DNA from: Chloroflexota bacterium
Lineage (GTDB): Bacteria; Chloroflexota; Dehalococcoidia; E44-bin15
Assembly (NCBI GenBank): GCA_015222405.1
Contig: JADFVG010000130.1
Span: 1-20,808, forward strand
DNA: 20,808 nucleotides
Direction of reading: 5' to 3'
In this document: piece by piece, positions 6,387-12,983 of the stretch
Position numbering within the stretch: position 1 is the first letter of the stretch
Layout: each line of letters starts with the position of its first letter
The notes under the pieces: generated by a model
Seen by the model: only the letters and a program-made list of their open reading frames with translations
Told to the model about the DNA's origin: nothing
The model's database searches: none
Program-made: the position numbers and the translations under genes

Positions 6387-6926
6387 CTATTGATATACTG
6401 AGATGCAAGTATCACCATGACAACGCTCCTTGATCAACTGGAAATTGCCATAATTTGGACTTAATGGAAGGCGATAAGAGTGCTCCACCGCAATGGTGGT
6501 TCCAGGACCGACCAGGCAGGAGTTAGCTAGCTGCTCCAGGATTTCAGGAATAGACAGGTCAGCATAGGGCGGCCCCATCAATATAATACTATATCTCTCT
6601 TTGAGGAAGGAAAGGGCCTTGGTCACCCTGCTACAATAGACATGGGCCTGTGATGCCAGTCCAGCGTTCTCCAGGTTATCCTTGATGATAGCGCAGCACC
6701 TGGGGTTATGCTCCACAAAATCAGCCTGCTGAGCACCACGACTCAATGCCTCTATACCCAAAGAGCCAGTGCCGGCATAGAGGTCAAGCACCGAAGACCA
6801 ATCGGTAGCTAGGGACTCCAATATGGAAAAGACCGCTCCTCGAACCAAATCGGAGGTAGGACGAAGGGAAACGCCTTTTGGCGATTTAAGGTGTTTCCCC
6901 TTTGCCGTTCCTGCAATAACACGCAT
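6387..6926 (-). CDS. rsmD: RsmD-family 16S rRNA guanine-N2 methyltransferase
   Basis: RsmD methylates N2 of G966 (E. coli numbering) in 16S rRNA. From the ATG at 6926 the product is 179 residues and starts with the conserved MRVIAGTAKGKHL. R22-P-T-S-D and RGAVFSIL match the family, and the SAM-binding motif is VLDLYAGTGSLGIEALSRGA (46-65). The expected catalytic motif DPPY reads M-G-P-P-Y, with Gly118 in place of the Asp that normally contacts the target amino group. Activity may therefore be reduced or altered. The frame extends to TTG 6974, but that extension is not conserved in the family. Confidence 0.88.
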   Translation of the reverse strand: MRVIAGTAKGKHLKSPKGVSLRPTSDLVRGAVFSILESLATDWSSVLDLYAGTGSLGIEALSRGAQQADFVEHNPRCCAIIKDNLENAGLASQAHVYCSRVTKALSFLKERYSIILMGPPYADLSIPEILEQLANSCLVGPGTTIAVEHSYRLPLSPNYGNFQLIKERCHGDTCISVYQ

Positions 6927-7051
6927 TCTTAAAACCAGGGTCGGCATCCCGCCCCGCTTTCCCAAGCAAGGCAATTAACATTATTACCAAAAGTCCCACG
7001 GTAGTCAAGGGGTAGCGCGAACTATGCCGTCAACAGGGGAAACATCTCGTT

Positions 7052-8098
7052 TCAAGGCCGCTGCACAAAGGTCAACTCCAACTCCATCTCACTGCCATGC
7101 CGACTTATGGTCAGCGTCACCGTATCACCGGGCTCGAAATTCATCAACACATTGAGCAGGGGCTTTTCCTCGTCGATGGAATAGTCGCCCATTTTGAGGA
7201 TGATATCGCCCTCCATTAGGCCGGCTTCAGCAGCGGGGGTATCGGTGCTTACGAAGACAACAACGGCGCCCTCAGTCAGGTCTTGATGCCTGATGCCAAT
7301 GTAGGGTCGAGAAACCTTGCCCTGCTCAATAAGTTGAGTAGCAATGTCTATCACTGTATTGCTCGAAATAGCGAAGCCAATACCCTGCACCACCTCCCCC
7401 CCTTCCGTAGCTCGGATAACAGAGGTATTAATGCCAATGACCTCCCCCTGAGAGTCGACCAAGGCTCCGCCGCTGTTACCGGGATTGATAGCGGCATCCG
7501 TCTGAATCAAATCCTGATAGAAGATGCCGTTCGACTTCCACCTGCGGTCAAGCCCGCTGATTATCCCCAAAGTCACCGTGTTGGGGAATTCCCCCAGGGC
7601 GCTGCCGATGGCTATCACCTTTTGCCCCACCACCAGACTTTCGGAATCAGCAAATTCTACCGTAGACAGACCTGAACCGTCGATCTTTATCACTGCCAAG
7701 TCAGTAAATGGATAGTCAGTGCCAATGAGCGTGCCTTCCCTCTCCTCACCATTGGCCAGGATCACCCTGAAGGCGCTATAACCATTCACTACATGCTCAT
7801 TGGTGACGATGTAGCCTCGCTCATCGATGATCACCCCCGAGCCCACCCCTTTTCCCAGTATCAAATCCGCTCCCCCAGTGCTGATAATGGTCACCACCGC
7901 GGGGCTGACTTGCTGCACCACCTCAATTGTGGAGAGCTCCTCCTCAGTGACTGTGATCTCAATAGGAGTGGGAGTGGGTTCTGGCTCATTGTCCAGCAGG
8001 AGATAGGCTGCGCTGCCACCAGCAAGACCCCCTATGGCGCCAACAAAAAGGGCAACAATCGCAGTCAGAATAAGCCATCTGCCAAGACTTGTCTCCAT
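7052..8098 (-). CDS. HtrA/DegP-type trypsin-like serine protease with PDZ domain
   Basis: A membrane-anchored quality-control protease. One N-terminal helix (about 8-35) and a Pro-Thr linker (EPTPTP) place the rest outside the cell membrane. The trypsin-like domain has the full triad: His102 in TNEHVV, Asp133 in FTDLAVIKI and Ser209 in GNSGGA. One C-terminal PDZ domain (about 265-345) carries YIGIR and the AAEAGLMEGDIIL segment. I chose ATG 8098, which has GGTGG eight bases upstream. GTG 8110 and TTG 8113 are possible alternatives adding four or five residues. A promoter lies directly upstream. It is followed by rsmD after about 125 bp, so cotranscription is possible but not certain. Confidence 0.93.
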   Translation of the reverse strand: METSLGRWLILTAIVALFVGAIGGLAGGSAAYLLLDNEPEPTPTPIEITVTEEELSTIEVVQQVSPAVVTIISTGGADLILGKGVGSGVIIDERGYIVTNEHVVNGYSAFRVILANGEEREGTLIGTDYPFTDLAVIKIDGSGLSTVEFADSESLVVGQKVIAIGSALGEFPNTVTLGIISGLDRRWKSNGIFYQDLIQTDAAINPGNSGGALVDSQGEVIGINTSVIRATEGGEVVQGIGFAISSNTVIDIATQLIEQGKVSRPYIGIRHQDLTEGAVVVFVSTDTPAAEAGLMEGDIILKMGDYSIDEEKPLLNVLMNFEPGDTVTLTISRHGSEMELELTFVQRP

Positions 8099-8127
8099 GA
8101 GAAATGCCACCAAAGCCTTTTAATGAG

Positions 8128-8156
8128 ATTTTAGCATGTTGAAGCTCCCCAGGCAA
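8128..8156 (-). promoter_or_regulatory. Promoter of the protease gene
   Basis: On the minus strand TTGCCT (8156-8151), a 17-bp spacer and TAAAAT (8133-8128) with a TG two bases upstream form an extended -10 promoter. Transcription should start near 8121, about 23 bases before the ATG. The same TTGCCT -35 box appears in the proposed cvpA promoter. Confidence 0.6.
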
Positions 8157-8177
8157 ATAGAGGGCAAAACAAGGATA

Positions 8178-8194
8178 GCCCTTTGACAAAGGGC
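8178..8194. promoter_or_regulatory. 17-bp perfect palindrome over the tRNA-Gly -35 box
   Basis: GCCCTTTGACAAAGGGC is a perfect inverted repeat with 8-bp arms and one central base. It contains the -35 hexamer TTGACA of the tRNA promoter and lies between the divergent tRNA and protease transcription units. A dimeric regulator bound here would compete directly with RNA polymerase. No known regulator's consensus comes to mind. Confidence 0.5.
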
Positions 8195-8211
8195 GTTTTG
8201 GGGCCTAAAAT
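8183..8211 (+). promoter_or_regulatory. Promoter of tRNA-Gly
   Basis: TTGACA (8183-8188), a 17-bp spacer and TAAAAT (8206-8211). This is a perfect -35 and a five-of-six -10 box, ending 12 bases before the tRNA 5' end. That fits a short 5' leader removed by RNase P. Confidence 0.8.
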
Positions 8212-8223
8212 AGATACGATTTT

Positions 8224-8298
8224 GCGGGAGTAACTCAGTGGTAGAGTCCCTGCCTTCCAAGCAGGTTGTCGCGGGTTCGAGTCCCGTCTCCCGCTCCA
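8224..8298 (+). tRNA. tRNA-Gly (anticodon TCC)
   Basis: A full cloverleaf. The acceptor stem is GCGGGAG with CTCCCGC, and the D stem is ACTC/GAGT. The anticodon stem CCTGC/GCAGG encloses loop CTTCCAA with anticodon TCC, and the T stem GCGGG/CCCGT encloses TTCGAGT. The discriminator base T is at 8295 and CCA (8296-8298) is encoded. It stands alone between a divergent protease gene and an integrase remnant, and tRNA 3' ends are frequent attachment sites for tyrosine recombinases. Confidence 0.97.
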
Positions 8299-8320
8299 GC
8301 AGATAGGACCTCAGCTTTAA

Positions 8321-8346
8321 AGCCCGCCTGACGCGGCGGGTTTTTT
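8321..8346 (+). terminator. Rho-independent terminator after tRNA-Gly
   Basis: CCCGCC (8323-8328) pairs with GGCGGG (8335-8340) around TGACGC, followed at once by six T. It begins 25 bases after the CCA end. Confidence 0.88.
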
Positions 8347-8451
8347 GTCTTTACCGCCCCCTTGCCTCTCCGGGCTCGAGGTCACACTAGGTTCACTCCG
8401 ACATCACAGTCCGGTCACTCATTTTTGACGGGGCATACAGGAGGGACGAAA

Positions 8452-8757
8452 ATGGTAATGACTAGAGCAAAGAACCGGCGGTGGGAAGAAGTGGAAAAGG
8501 ACTCTATTGAACTAAACGTACTTACCAGACACTTTGAGCTCTGCAACCTGACTGAAGGTAAGAGCCCCAAGACTATAGACTGGTATAACCAAGCTCTAGC
8601 AAAATTTCACCACTTTCTGATGGAGAGTGAGAAATCAACCGTCCTTGGTGACCTTAGCGAGGTAGAGATTCGGGAATTCATTCTCTACCTTCAAGGAAGA
8701 GGAAGGTGGTAGGACAACCCATATGTGATAGACAACCGAGGTGAGCTTGCCGCTAGC
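8452..8757 (+). pseudogene. Truncated tyrosine recombinase (integrase), N-terminal core-binding domain
   Basis: From ATG 8452, behind a GGAGGG site, the frame gives 86 residues up to a TAG at 8710-8712. The part LTEGKSPKTIDWYNQALAKF, then EVEIREFILYLQGRGRW, is the SAM-like core-binding domain of XerC/XerD-type integrases. The same frame continues after the TAG as DNPYVIDNRGELAAS, which resembles the usual next part of this integrase group, so the TAG interrupts a former gene. Similarity fades near 8757. The catalytic domain with its Arg, His, Arg and Tyr residues is missing. Its position right after a tRNA gene suggests the remnant of an integrated element. A short N-domain protein could still be made, but recombinase activity cannot. 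Confidence 0.75.
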
Positions 8758-8864
8758 AGAAGCCATGACTGCCGGTGCGTATAACTTGAATCTAATCCGT
8801 TCTGGAGGAAACCCAGGGCAGTTTCCTTTCAAGGGCTTTATCCCGGCTCCAGTTCATGCACTGT
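8758..8864. other. Noncoding gap with a hairpin
   Basis: I see no gene here. AGGAAAC (8806-8812) and GTTTCCT (8821-8827) form a 7-bp stem with an 8-base loop, followed on the plus strand by TTTCA. It may mark the end of the nitrogen operon coming from the other side, although no T-run follows on the minus strand. Confidence 0.4.
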
Positions 8865-9074
8865 TCACATTCTTCCTGCAAGCCAGAATCTGCTCTTCGT
8901 TCTCATGGCATGGTCTCTACTCAAGGTCATACACATATAGCGACACAGTCCGCATCCGTGGCATAGGTCATGTTCCACCATGACTTTACCTTCCTTCATG
9001 ATCAAAGCGCCTGAAGGGCATGCCGTCACGCAGAAGGGACAAGGACAATTCTGCAAACAGATAGTTCTGAGCAT
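8865..9074 (-). CDS. Small 4Fe-4S dicluster ferredoxin-like protein
   Basis: This 69-residue protein has two cysteine groups. Cys10, 12, 15 and 19 (C-P-C-P-F-C, then VTACP) form an unusual first motif with one spacing of a single residue. Cys38, 41, 44 and 48 form a regular CxxCxxCxxxC. Cys6 is extra. The ATG has GGAGGAGG just upstream and lies 11 bp after the glutamate synthase-like gene, so it is the last gene of that operon and the likely electron donor or carrier for it. The basic tail after the second motif is short and may bind the partner. The assignment as an electron-transfer subunit is inference from motif and position. Confidence 0.82.
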   Translation of the reverse strand: MLRTICLQNCPCPFCVTACPSGALIMKEGKVMVEHDLCHGCGLCRYMCMTLSRDHAMRTKSRFWLAGRM

Positions 9075-9085
9075 CTCCTCCTCCT

Positions 9086-10657
9086 TTATCCTAAAATCCT
9101 CTCCGCCTCTTCCATATCCGCATCCATTACATAGGGGATGCCTGAGACCTCCGCTGCCTCTCGCGTTAGAGCGATGAGGTCGTCTCTGCCCACAAAATCG
9201 AGGGCAAATTTACGGGCCCCGGCCATGAGCTGCCTTAAGCCTGTGGCCAGCCGGTCGTAATAGGTATAGAGGGCTATTGCCGCTGGCGGTATCCTCTCGA
9301 AGTCCGCTCCATATTTTTCTTTAAGTTGCGCCGCCCCAACGAAGATGCGGAGGAGAGCTTCCTGGTAATCCCTACCACCTCGGGCACCATAGGTCTCTTC
9401 CAGAAACTGCCCCTGTGTCTTTCCCACCATAGCCGCAGTAAGGGTAGACCGACCCATGCACACAGCCCTGGTGTAAGGCGCTCCCAGGGCTATGGCCTTG
9501 AAAATGTGGTCCTCGAGGGCGATCCCACCAGCTATGGCACAGCTGGGAATAAATTCCCCTTTGGCTTCAAGCCTTTTGAGGAAATTGTAAAGGAGGCTCT
9601 CCAGATAGACCGTGGGAATTCCCCATTCATTCATCATTCGCCACGGGCTCATCCCGGTTCCGCCGCCGGCGCCGTCCACAGTAACAAGGTCTACCTTGGC
9701 TTCTGAGGCGAACTTCACCGCCCGAGCCAAATCAGGCGCTCGGTAGGCACCGGTTTTCAAGGTCACATACTTGGCGCCTATTCTCCTCAGCCTCTCCACT
9801 TCCTTCAGGAACGACTCTTCATCCACCATCCCCAGGCGGGAGTGCCTCTCGAATTCTGTTATTCCTCCCACCTTATGAGCCTCTTGAACCACAGGATTTT
9901 CGGGGTCGGGATGAACCAGATACCCCCTTCGCTTCAACTCCAGTGCTCTCTCCAGGGTCGGTAGCTTAACCTCGCCGCCGATGCATTTGGCGCCCTGACC
10001 CCACTTTATTTCGATACCCTCAACGCCGAGTTTCTCTACTGCGTATTCAGGGACACCAAGGCGGGTATCCTCCACATTAGCCTGGACGAGGAGAGTCCCA
10101 TAGCCTTGATACCAGTCCTTATATACCTTCACCCTCCGCGCAAGCTCGGGGGAATTTACGACTTTTCCGTTTTTCAACTCGGCATTGTGGTCCATGCCAC
10201 AAACATTCTCCCCACAGACGAGGACGGCTCCACATATGGCTATGCCGATAGCAGTGCCCTCCCAATTCACCCTGGCTATTTCAGTCGAACCCAGAGCGCC
10301 GGTGAAGAAGGGAACCTTCATCTTTATTTTTCTACCCTCGGCACCGATCTCGGTAGAGAGATCCACGGCAGGGAAGATGGCCTTATCCGGATCTGCCTCA
10401 ATACCCACTGCCCCAACACAGCTCCCCTGGATGTTAAAGTGAGAGAAGTCCACAGGGTAGTCTTTCTCCGCCCCGGCGATGACCTTCCCGAAGGGCTGCG
10501 GGTACATGGTCTCCCTTCCTCGAAGGGCAGACTTCCCCACCTCGCAATAGCCCGGGCAGCCGTCGACACAGGTGACGCATAGGCCGGAAATAGGCGAGGG
10601 GGCTACCCTGGTTGTAGTTACCGTTGCCGCACTTGCATTCGGCTTGCTCAAAGACAT
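9086..10657 (-). CDS. FMN-binding glutamate synthase-like protein
   Basis: A 523-residue protein of the glutamate synthase FMN-barrel family (Glu_synthase domain). It corresponds to the central synthase domain of GltB, where 2-oxoglutarate, ammonia and reducing power yield glutamate. Visible features are IEIKWGQGAKCIGGEVKLP, the FMN-binding TVDGAGGGTGMSP, and a GGIALEDHIFKAIALGA barrel strand. There is no amidotransferase domain. The usual 3Fe-4S Cys motif after the barrel is replaced by CMGRSTLTAAMVGKT. Near the N-terminus Cys27, 30, 34 and 38 form CxxCxxxCxxxC, a possible iron-sulfur site. The ribosome site GGAGGG precedes ATG 10657, 14 bp after hisF. Archaea use such stand-alone forms, and the ferredoxin next to it suggests a ferredoxin-dependent reaction. 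Its true substrate is unproven. Confidence 0.88.
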   Translation of the reverse strand: MSLSKPNASAATVTTTRVAPSPISGLCVTCVDGCPGYCEVGKSALRGRETMYPQPFGKVIAGAEKDYPVDFSHFNIQGSCVGAVGIEADPDKAIFPAVDLSTEIGAEGRKIKMKVPFFTGALGSTEIARVNWEGTAIGIAICGAVLVCGENVCGMDHNAELKNGKVVNSPELARRVKVYKDWYQGYGTLLVQANVEDTRLGVPEYAVEKLGVEGIEIKWGQGAKCIGGEVKLPTLERALELKRRGYLVHPDPENPVVQEAHKVGGITEFERHSRLGMVDEESFLKEVERLRRIGAKYVTLKTGAYRAPDLARAVKFASEAKVDLVTVDGAGGGTGMSPWRMMNEWGIPTVYLESLLYNFLKRLEAKGEFIPSCAIAGGIALEDHIFKAIALGAPYTRAVCMGRSTLTAAMVGKTQGQFLEETYGARGGRDYQEALLRIFVGAAQLKEKYGADFERIPPAAIALYTYYDRLATGLRQLMAGARKFALDFVGRDDLIALTREAAEVSGIPYVMDADMEEAERILG

Positions 10658-10671
10658 CTTGTCCCTCCTTC

Positions 10672-11442
10672 TTATATGTTTACCGATATTCCCTTTTCCT
10701 TGAGGTATCTCTTGGCTTGGGGTATAGAGATCTCCCCGAAGTGGAAGATGGAAGCGGCCAACACCGCCGCCGCTTTCCCTATCGTTACCGCTTGATAAAG
10801 GTGTTCCAATGTGCCGGCGCCGCCTGAAGCTATAACCGGTATCGTTACCGCTTCAGCCACTGCTCTTGTCATCTCCAGGTCATAACCCTCCTTTGTCCCG
10901 TCTGCATCTTTGCTGGTAAGCAAGATCTCTCCCGCTCCCAGTTCTTCCACCTTTCGCGCCCATTCCACGATATCGAGCCCTGTCCCTTGGCTCCCACTTC
11001 TAATCACCACTTCCAGCCGGGGGAGGCCACTTTGGGGTGGATTTTTCTTTCCATCAACGGCAACAACGAGCTTCTCTCTCCCGAGTGCCATCGAGGCTTC
11101 CCTTATGAGTTCGGGATTACTCACCGCCGCGGTATTGATCGAGACCTTGTCCACACCGAGGTTAAGCAGCGCCTTCATATCCTCGATACTTCCTATACCA
11201 CCACCTACGGCAAAGGGGACAGTAACCACCTCGCAGACCCTTTTCACCCATTCCAACCTTGTCCTTCTATTCTCCACAGTGGCGAAGATATCGAGAAAGA
11301 CAAGCTCATCGGCACCCTCGCGGCAGTAGACCTCCGCTGCCTCCACAGGGTCACGGGCATCCCTCAGGTTGACAAAGTTTATCCCCTTGACTACCCTCCC
11401 ATCCTTCACATCGAGACAGGGTATAATTCTTACCCTTTCCAT
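10672..11442 (-). CDS. hisF: Imidazole glycerol phosphate synthase cyclase subunit
   Basis: HisF is a (beta/alpha)8 barrel that uses ammonia to convert PRFAR to imidazole glycerol phosphate and AICAR, linking histidine and purine synthesis. Both catalytic residues are present at their standard places, Asp11 in PCLDVKDG and Asp130 in VAVDGK. The phosphate-binding loops AVGGGIGS and ASGGAGT are also present. The 256 residues are full length. No other his gene is in the window and its usual glutaminase partner HisH is not adjacent. The gene sits one base after the NrpR-type regulator and 14 bp before the glutamate synthase-like gene, so it belongs to that operon. It may draw on free ammonia or work with a HisH encoded elsewhere. 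Confidence 0.95.
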   Translation of the reverse strand: MERVRIIPCLDVKDGRVVKGINFVNLRDARDPVEAAEVYCREGADELVFLDIFATVENRRTRLEWVKRVCEVVTVPFAVGGGIGSIEDMKALLNLGVDKVSINTAAVSNPELIREASMALGREKLVVAVDGKKNPPQSGLPRLEVVIRSGSQGTGLDIVEWARKVEELGAGEILLTSKDADGTKEGYDLEMTRAVAEAVTIPVIASGGAGTLEHLYQAVTIGKAAAVLAASIFHFGEISIPQAKRYLKEKGISVNI

Positions 11443-11443
11443 T

Positions 11444-12436
11444 TCATAGCTCCTCGAATTTGATCAAACCCCGATATTCCATGACGGTGCTCATGGCATG
11501 ATTTTCAGCCTCTATGCCAGCCTCCCCAGCAGCAGCTACGGGATTCAATCCGCCGAGGAGTATCACCCCAATTTTGTTAAGTTCCACAGGGGTCTCGCAC
11601 ACTGGCTCACTGGTGTTTCCCATCAGAAGTAGGCCTCCCAATCCGGCCTCCCTGAGTTTTGCCACCTCTTCCTCTGCAGTCAGGCGGCAGAGGGCTGGTA
11701 TTTCACGAAAGTTGGCCAGTATTTTCCCCTCGCCGCTTTTCGCCGCCTCTCTGACGGAGGTCATCCTGGCTCTAATGAATACCTCTGAAGGATCCAGGGA
11801 GGAGCCAGCATAGTGAATGAGTTCCACGAAGCGAAGGGGTTTGTGGTTTCGAATCTGGAGTATGCCGCCAAACCTGGAGTCCATAGGAACGCCAGCCTTG
11901 AGCAAAGCGCCATTGATCACGATGCTGCAAACAGTGGCCAGTCCTATCTTGCCCTCGGGGACGATCAGCTCCCCTAGCCATTCCCCCTCAGAAGCTACAG
12001 CCACTCGGTCGCTTACGCAAAGTCCCCCTTCGAAAGCAGGCTTCATTGCGTGGACTGCCTTGCTGAATTTTTCCTTGCGGAAAAAGGAGACGTTGACCGG
12101 GAGCGGGCCGCGGTGTTTTTGGTAGTCGAAGTTGGTGCGGAAGGCGAGCAGTTCAATTCTGGAGATGGCAAAACCAACCTTATCTCTAACCAGAGCGCTG
12201 CCCAGCTCCTCAGCCCCAAGCTCCGTGATCAGCCGCCCATCTCGGCCAACAAGGCGGGTTAGTCCGCGCTCGTCCATCAGCTTGAGGTGGTATCTCACTG
12301 CCCTTTCGCCCAGTTCCACCCCATGGTCCTTCAGATGGTGGGCGATAACCCTGGCTCCCAGTGGTTCCTGGGAGTCGCTCAGGATTTTCAAGATGGAAAG
12401 CAGTTTTCTCTCAACGTCTTGCGTTTCAAAGCCCAT
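11444..12436 (-). CDS. NrpR-type nitrogen regulator (winged helix plus DUF128 domain)
   Basis: The 330-residue product has an N-terminal winged helix (about 5-70: LLSILKILSDSQEPLGARVI, then ERAVRYHLKLMDERGL). A single NrpR regulatory domain (DUF128) covers about residues 90-325, with GLATVCSIVINGALLKAGVP and DSRFGGILQI. In methanogenic archaea NrpR represses nitrogen-fixation and glutamine-synthetase genes, and 2-oxoglutarate releases it. Archaeal forms often have two regulatory domains or a separate partner. ATG 12436 has GGAG seven bases upstream and is preferred over the GTG at 12439. It leads an operon with hisF, a glutamate synthase-like gene and a ferredoxin, and probably controls its own operon. 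Confidence 0.85.
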   Translation of the reverse strand: MGFETQDVERKLLSILKILSDSQEPLGARVIAHHLKDHGVELGERAVRYHLKLMDERGLTRLVGRDGRLITELGAEELGSALVRDKVGFAISRIELLAFRTNFDYQKHRGPLPVNVSFFRKEKFSKAVHAMKPAFEGGLCVSDRVAVASEGEWLGELIVPEGKIGLATVCSIVINGALLKAGVPMDSRFGGILQIRNHKPLRFVELIHYAGSSLDPSEVFIRARMTSVREAAKSGEGKILANFREIPALCRLTAEEEVAKLREAGLGGLLLMGNTSEPVCETPVELNKIGVILLGGLNPVAAAGEAGIEAENHAMSTVMEYRGLIKFEEL

Positions 12437-12471
12437 CACAATGCTCCGGGACGATTTGAAGGATGGTAATA

Positions 12472-12485
12472 GGAAACTGTTTGCC
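12472..12485. promoter_or_regulatory. Candidate NrpR operator
   Basis: GGAA-ACTGTT-TGCC matches the archaeal NrpR operator GGAA-N6-TTCC at seven of eight positions. It lies just downstream of the -10 box, over the predicted transcription start, 36 bp before the regulator's ATG. That place would allow simple autorepression. Confidence 0.4.
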
Positions 12486-12487
12486 TA

Positions 12488-12516
12488 ATAGTACACCAAG
12501 TAAGAAACTTTGTCAA
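12488..12516 (-). promoter_or_regulatory. Promoter of the nitrogen operon
   Basis: On the minus strand TTGACA (12516-12511), a 17-bp spacer and TACTAT (12493-12488). The -35 is perfect and the -10 has four of six consensus bases. The leader is about 45 bases. Confidence 0.6.
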
Positions 12517-12789
12517 GCCTGGTCGTGTTAGTTTGTTTGGTGAGGTTGCAAACGTTCAAGCTGTGGTGTAGCTCCTACGTGTCTAGCAAATCTCTGTGCG
12601 ACAAGGAATGAACTGTCCGTCGCCGCTATTGCACAAAACGCTCTATGAAGGAGTAATCGGAGATGTTGACCTTTTAATAGGCAACTATGCTCAAGGCAAT
12701 TCCGATGTTATAATAGCGCAAAGCATGCTACGTTTACTGGCTATAGTTCAGCCACGCGGATTTGGAGAGGCCACACTTATGGCTTCAGG
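12517..12789. other. Intergenic region without a recognised gene
   Basis: The only open frame of note is GTG 12596 to TGA 12793 on the plus strand (65 residues, LLIGNYAQGNSDVIIAQSML in the middle). It has no ribosome site, resembles nothing I know, and may be decayed coding sequence. No RNA gene or repeat was found. Confidence 0.3.
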
Positions 12790-12818
12790 TTGACAAGCAG
12801 CAAAGCTTGGTATATGCT
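12790..12818 (+). promoter_or_regulatory. Possible promoter of the substrate-binding protein gene
   Basis: TTGACA (12790-12795), a 17-bp spacer and TATGCT (12813-12818). The -35 is perfect and the -10 is weak. It would give a leader of about 160 bases before the ATG at 12984. Confidence 0.4.
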
Positions 12819-12883
12819 ACTCCCACTAAGAAGTTCAATAATGCCTTTCCTGAAATAGTCCTCAGCTAATCATCACAAACTAT

Positions 12884-12924
12884 TCCCTCACAGAGGGATC
12901 TCGGTAGTCGGGCATAACAGCCCG
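12884..12924 (+). other. Two hairpins in the leader of the substrate-binding protein gene
   Basis: TCCCTC-ACA-GAGGGA (12884-12898) and CGGGC-ATAACA-GCCCG (12909-12924) are consecutive perfect stems 60-100 bases before the ATG. No T-run follows either stem, so termination is unlikely. They may be a leader control element, but no known riboswitch pattern is visible. Confidence 0.35.
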
Positions 12925-12983
12925 CCTCATTGAACATTAAGATAGTCGCTGGGCACAGTACTGGCGACGAAAGGAGAGGGAAA

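Noticed and set aside
8271..8298. Search for a direct repeat of the tRNA-Gly 3' end as an attachment site.
   Set aside because: I found no second copy within the window, so no att pair is called.
9326..9706. Long open frames on the plus strand across the glutamate synthase-like gene (also 10106-10582 and 10987-11463).
   Set aside because: They are antisense shadows of strong genes with clear family motifs, and show no motif or ribosome site of their own.
12596..12793. 65-residue open frame between the nitrogen operon and the lipoprotein gene.
   Set aside because: GTG start without a ribosome site, no recognised domain, and it overlaps the proposed -35 box of the next gene. Mentioned only in the gap entry.
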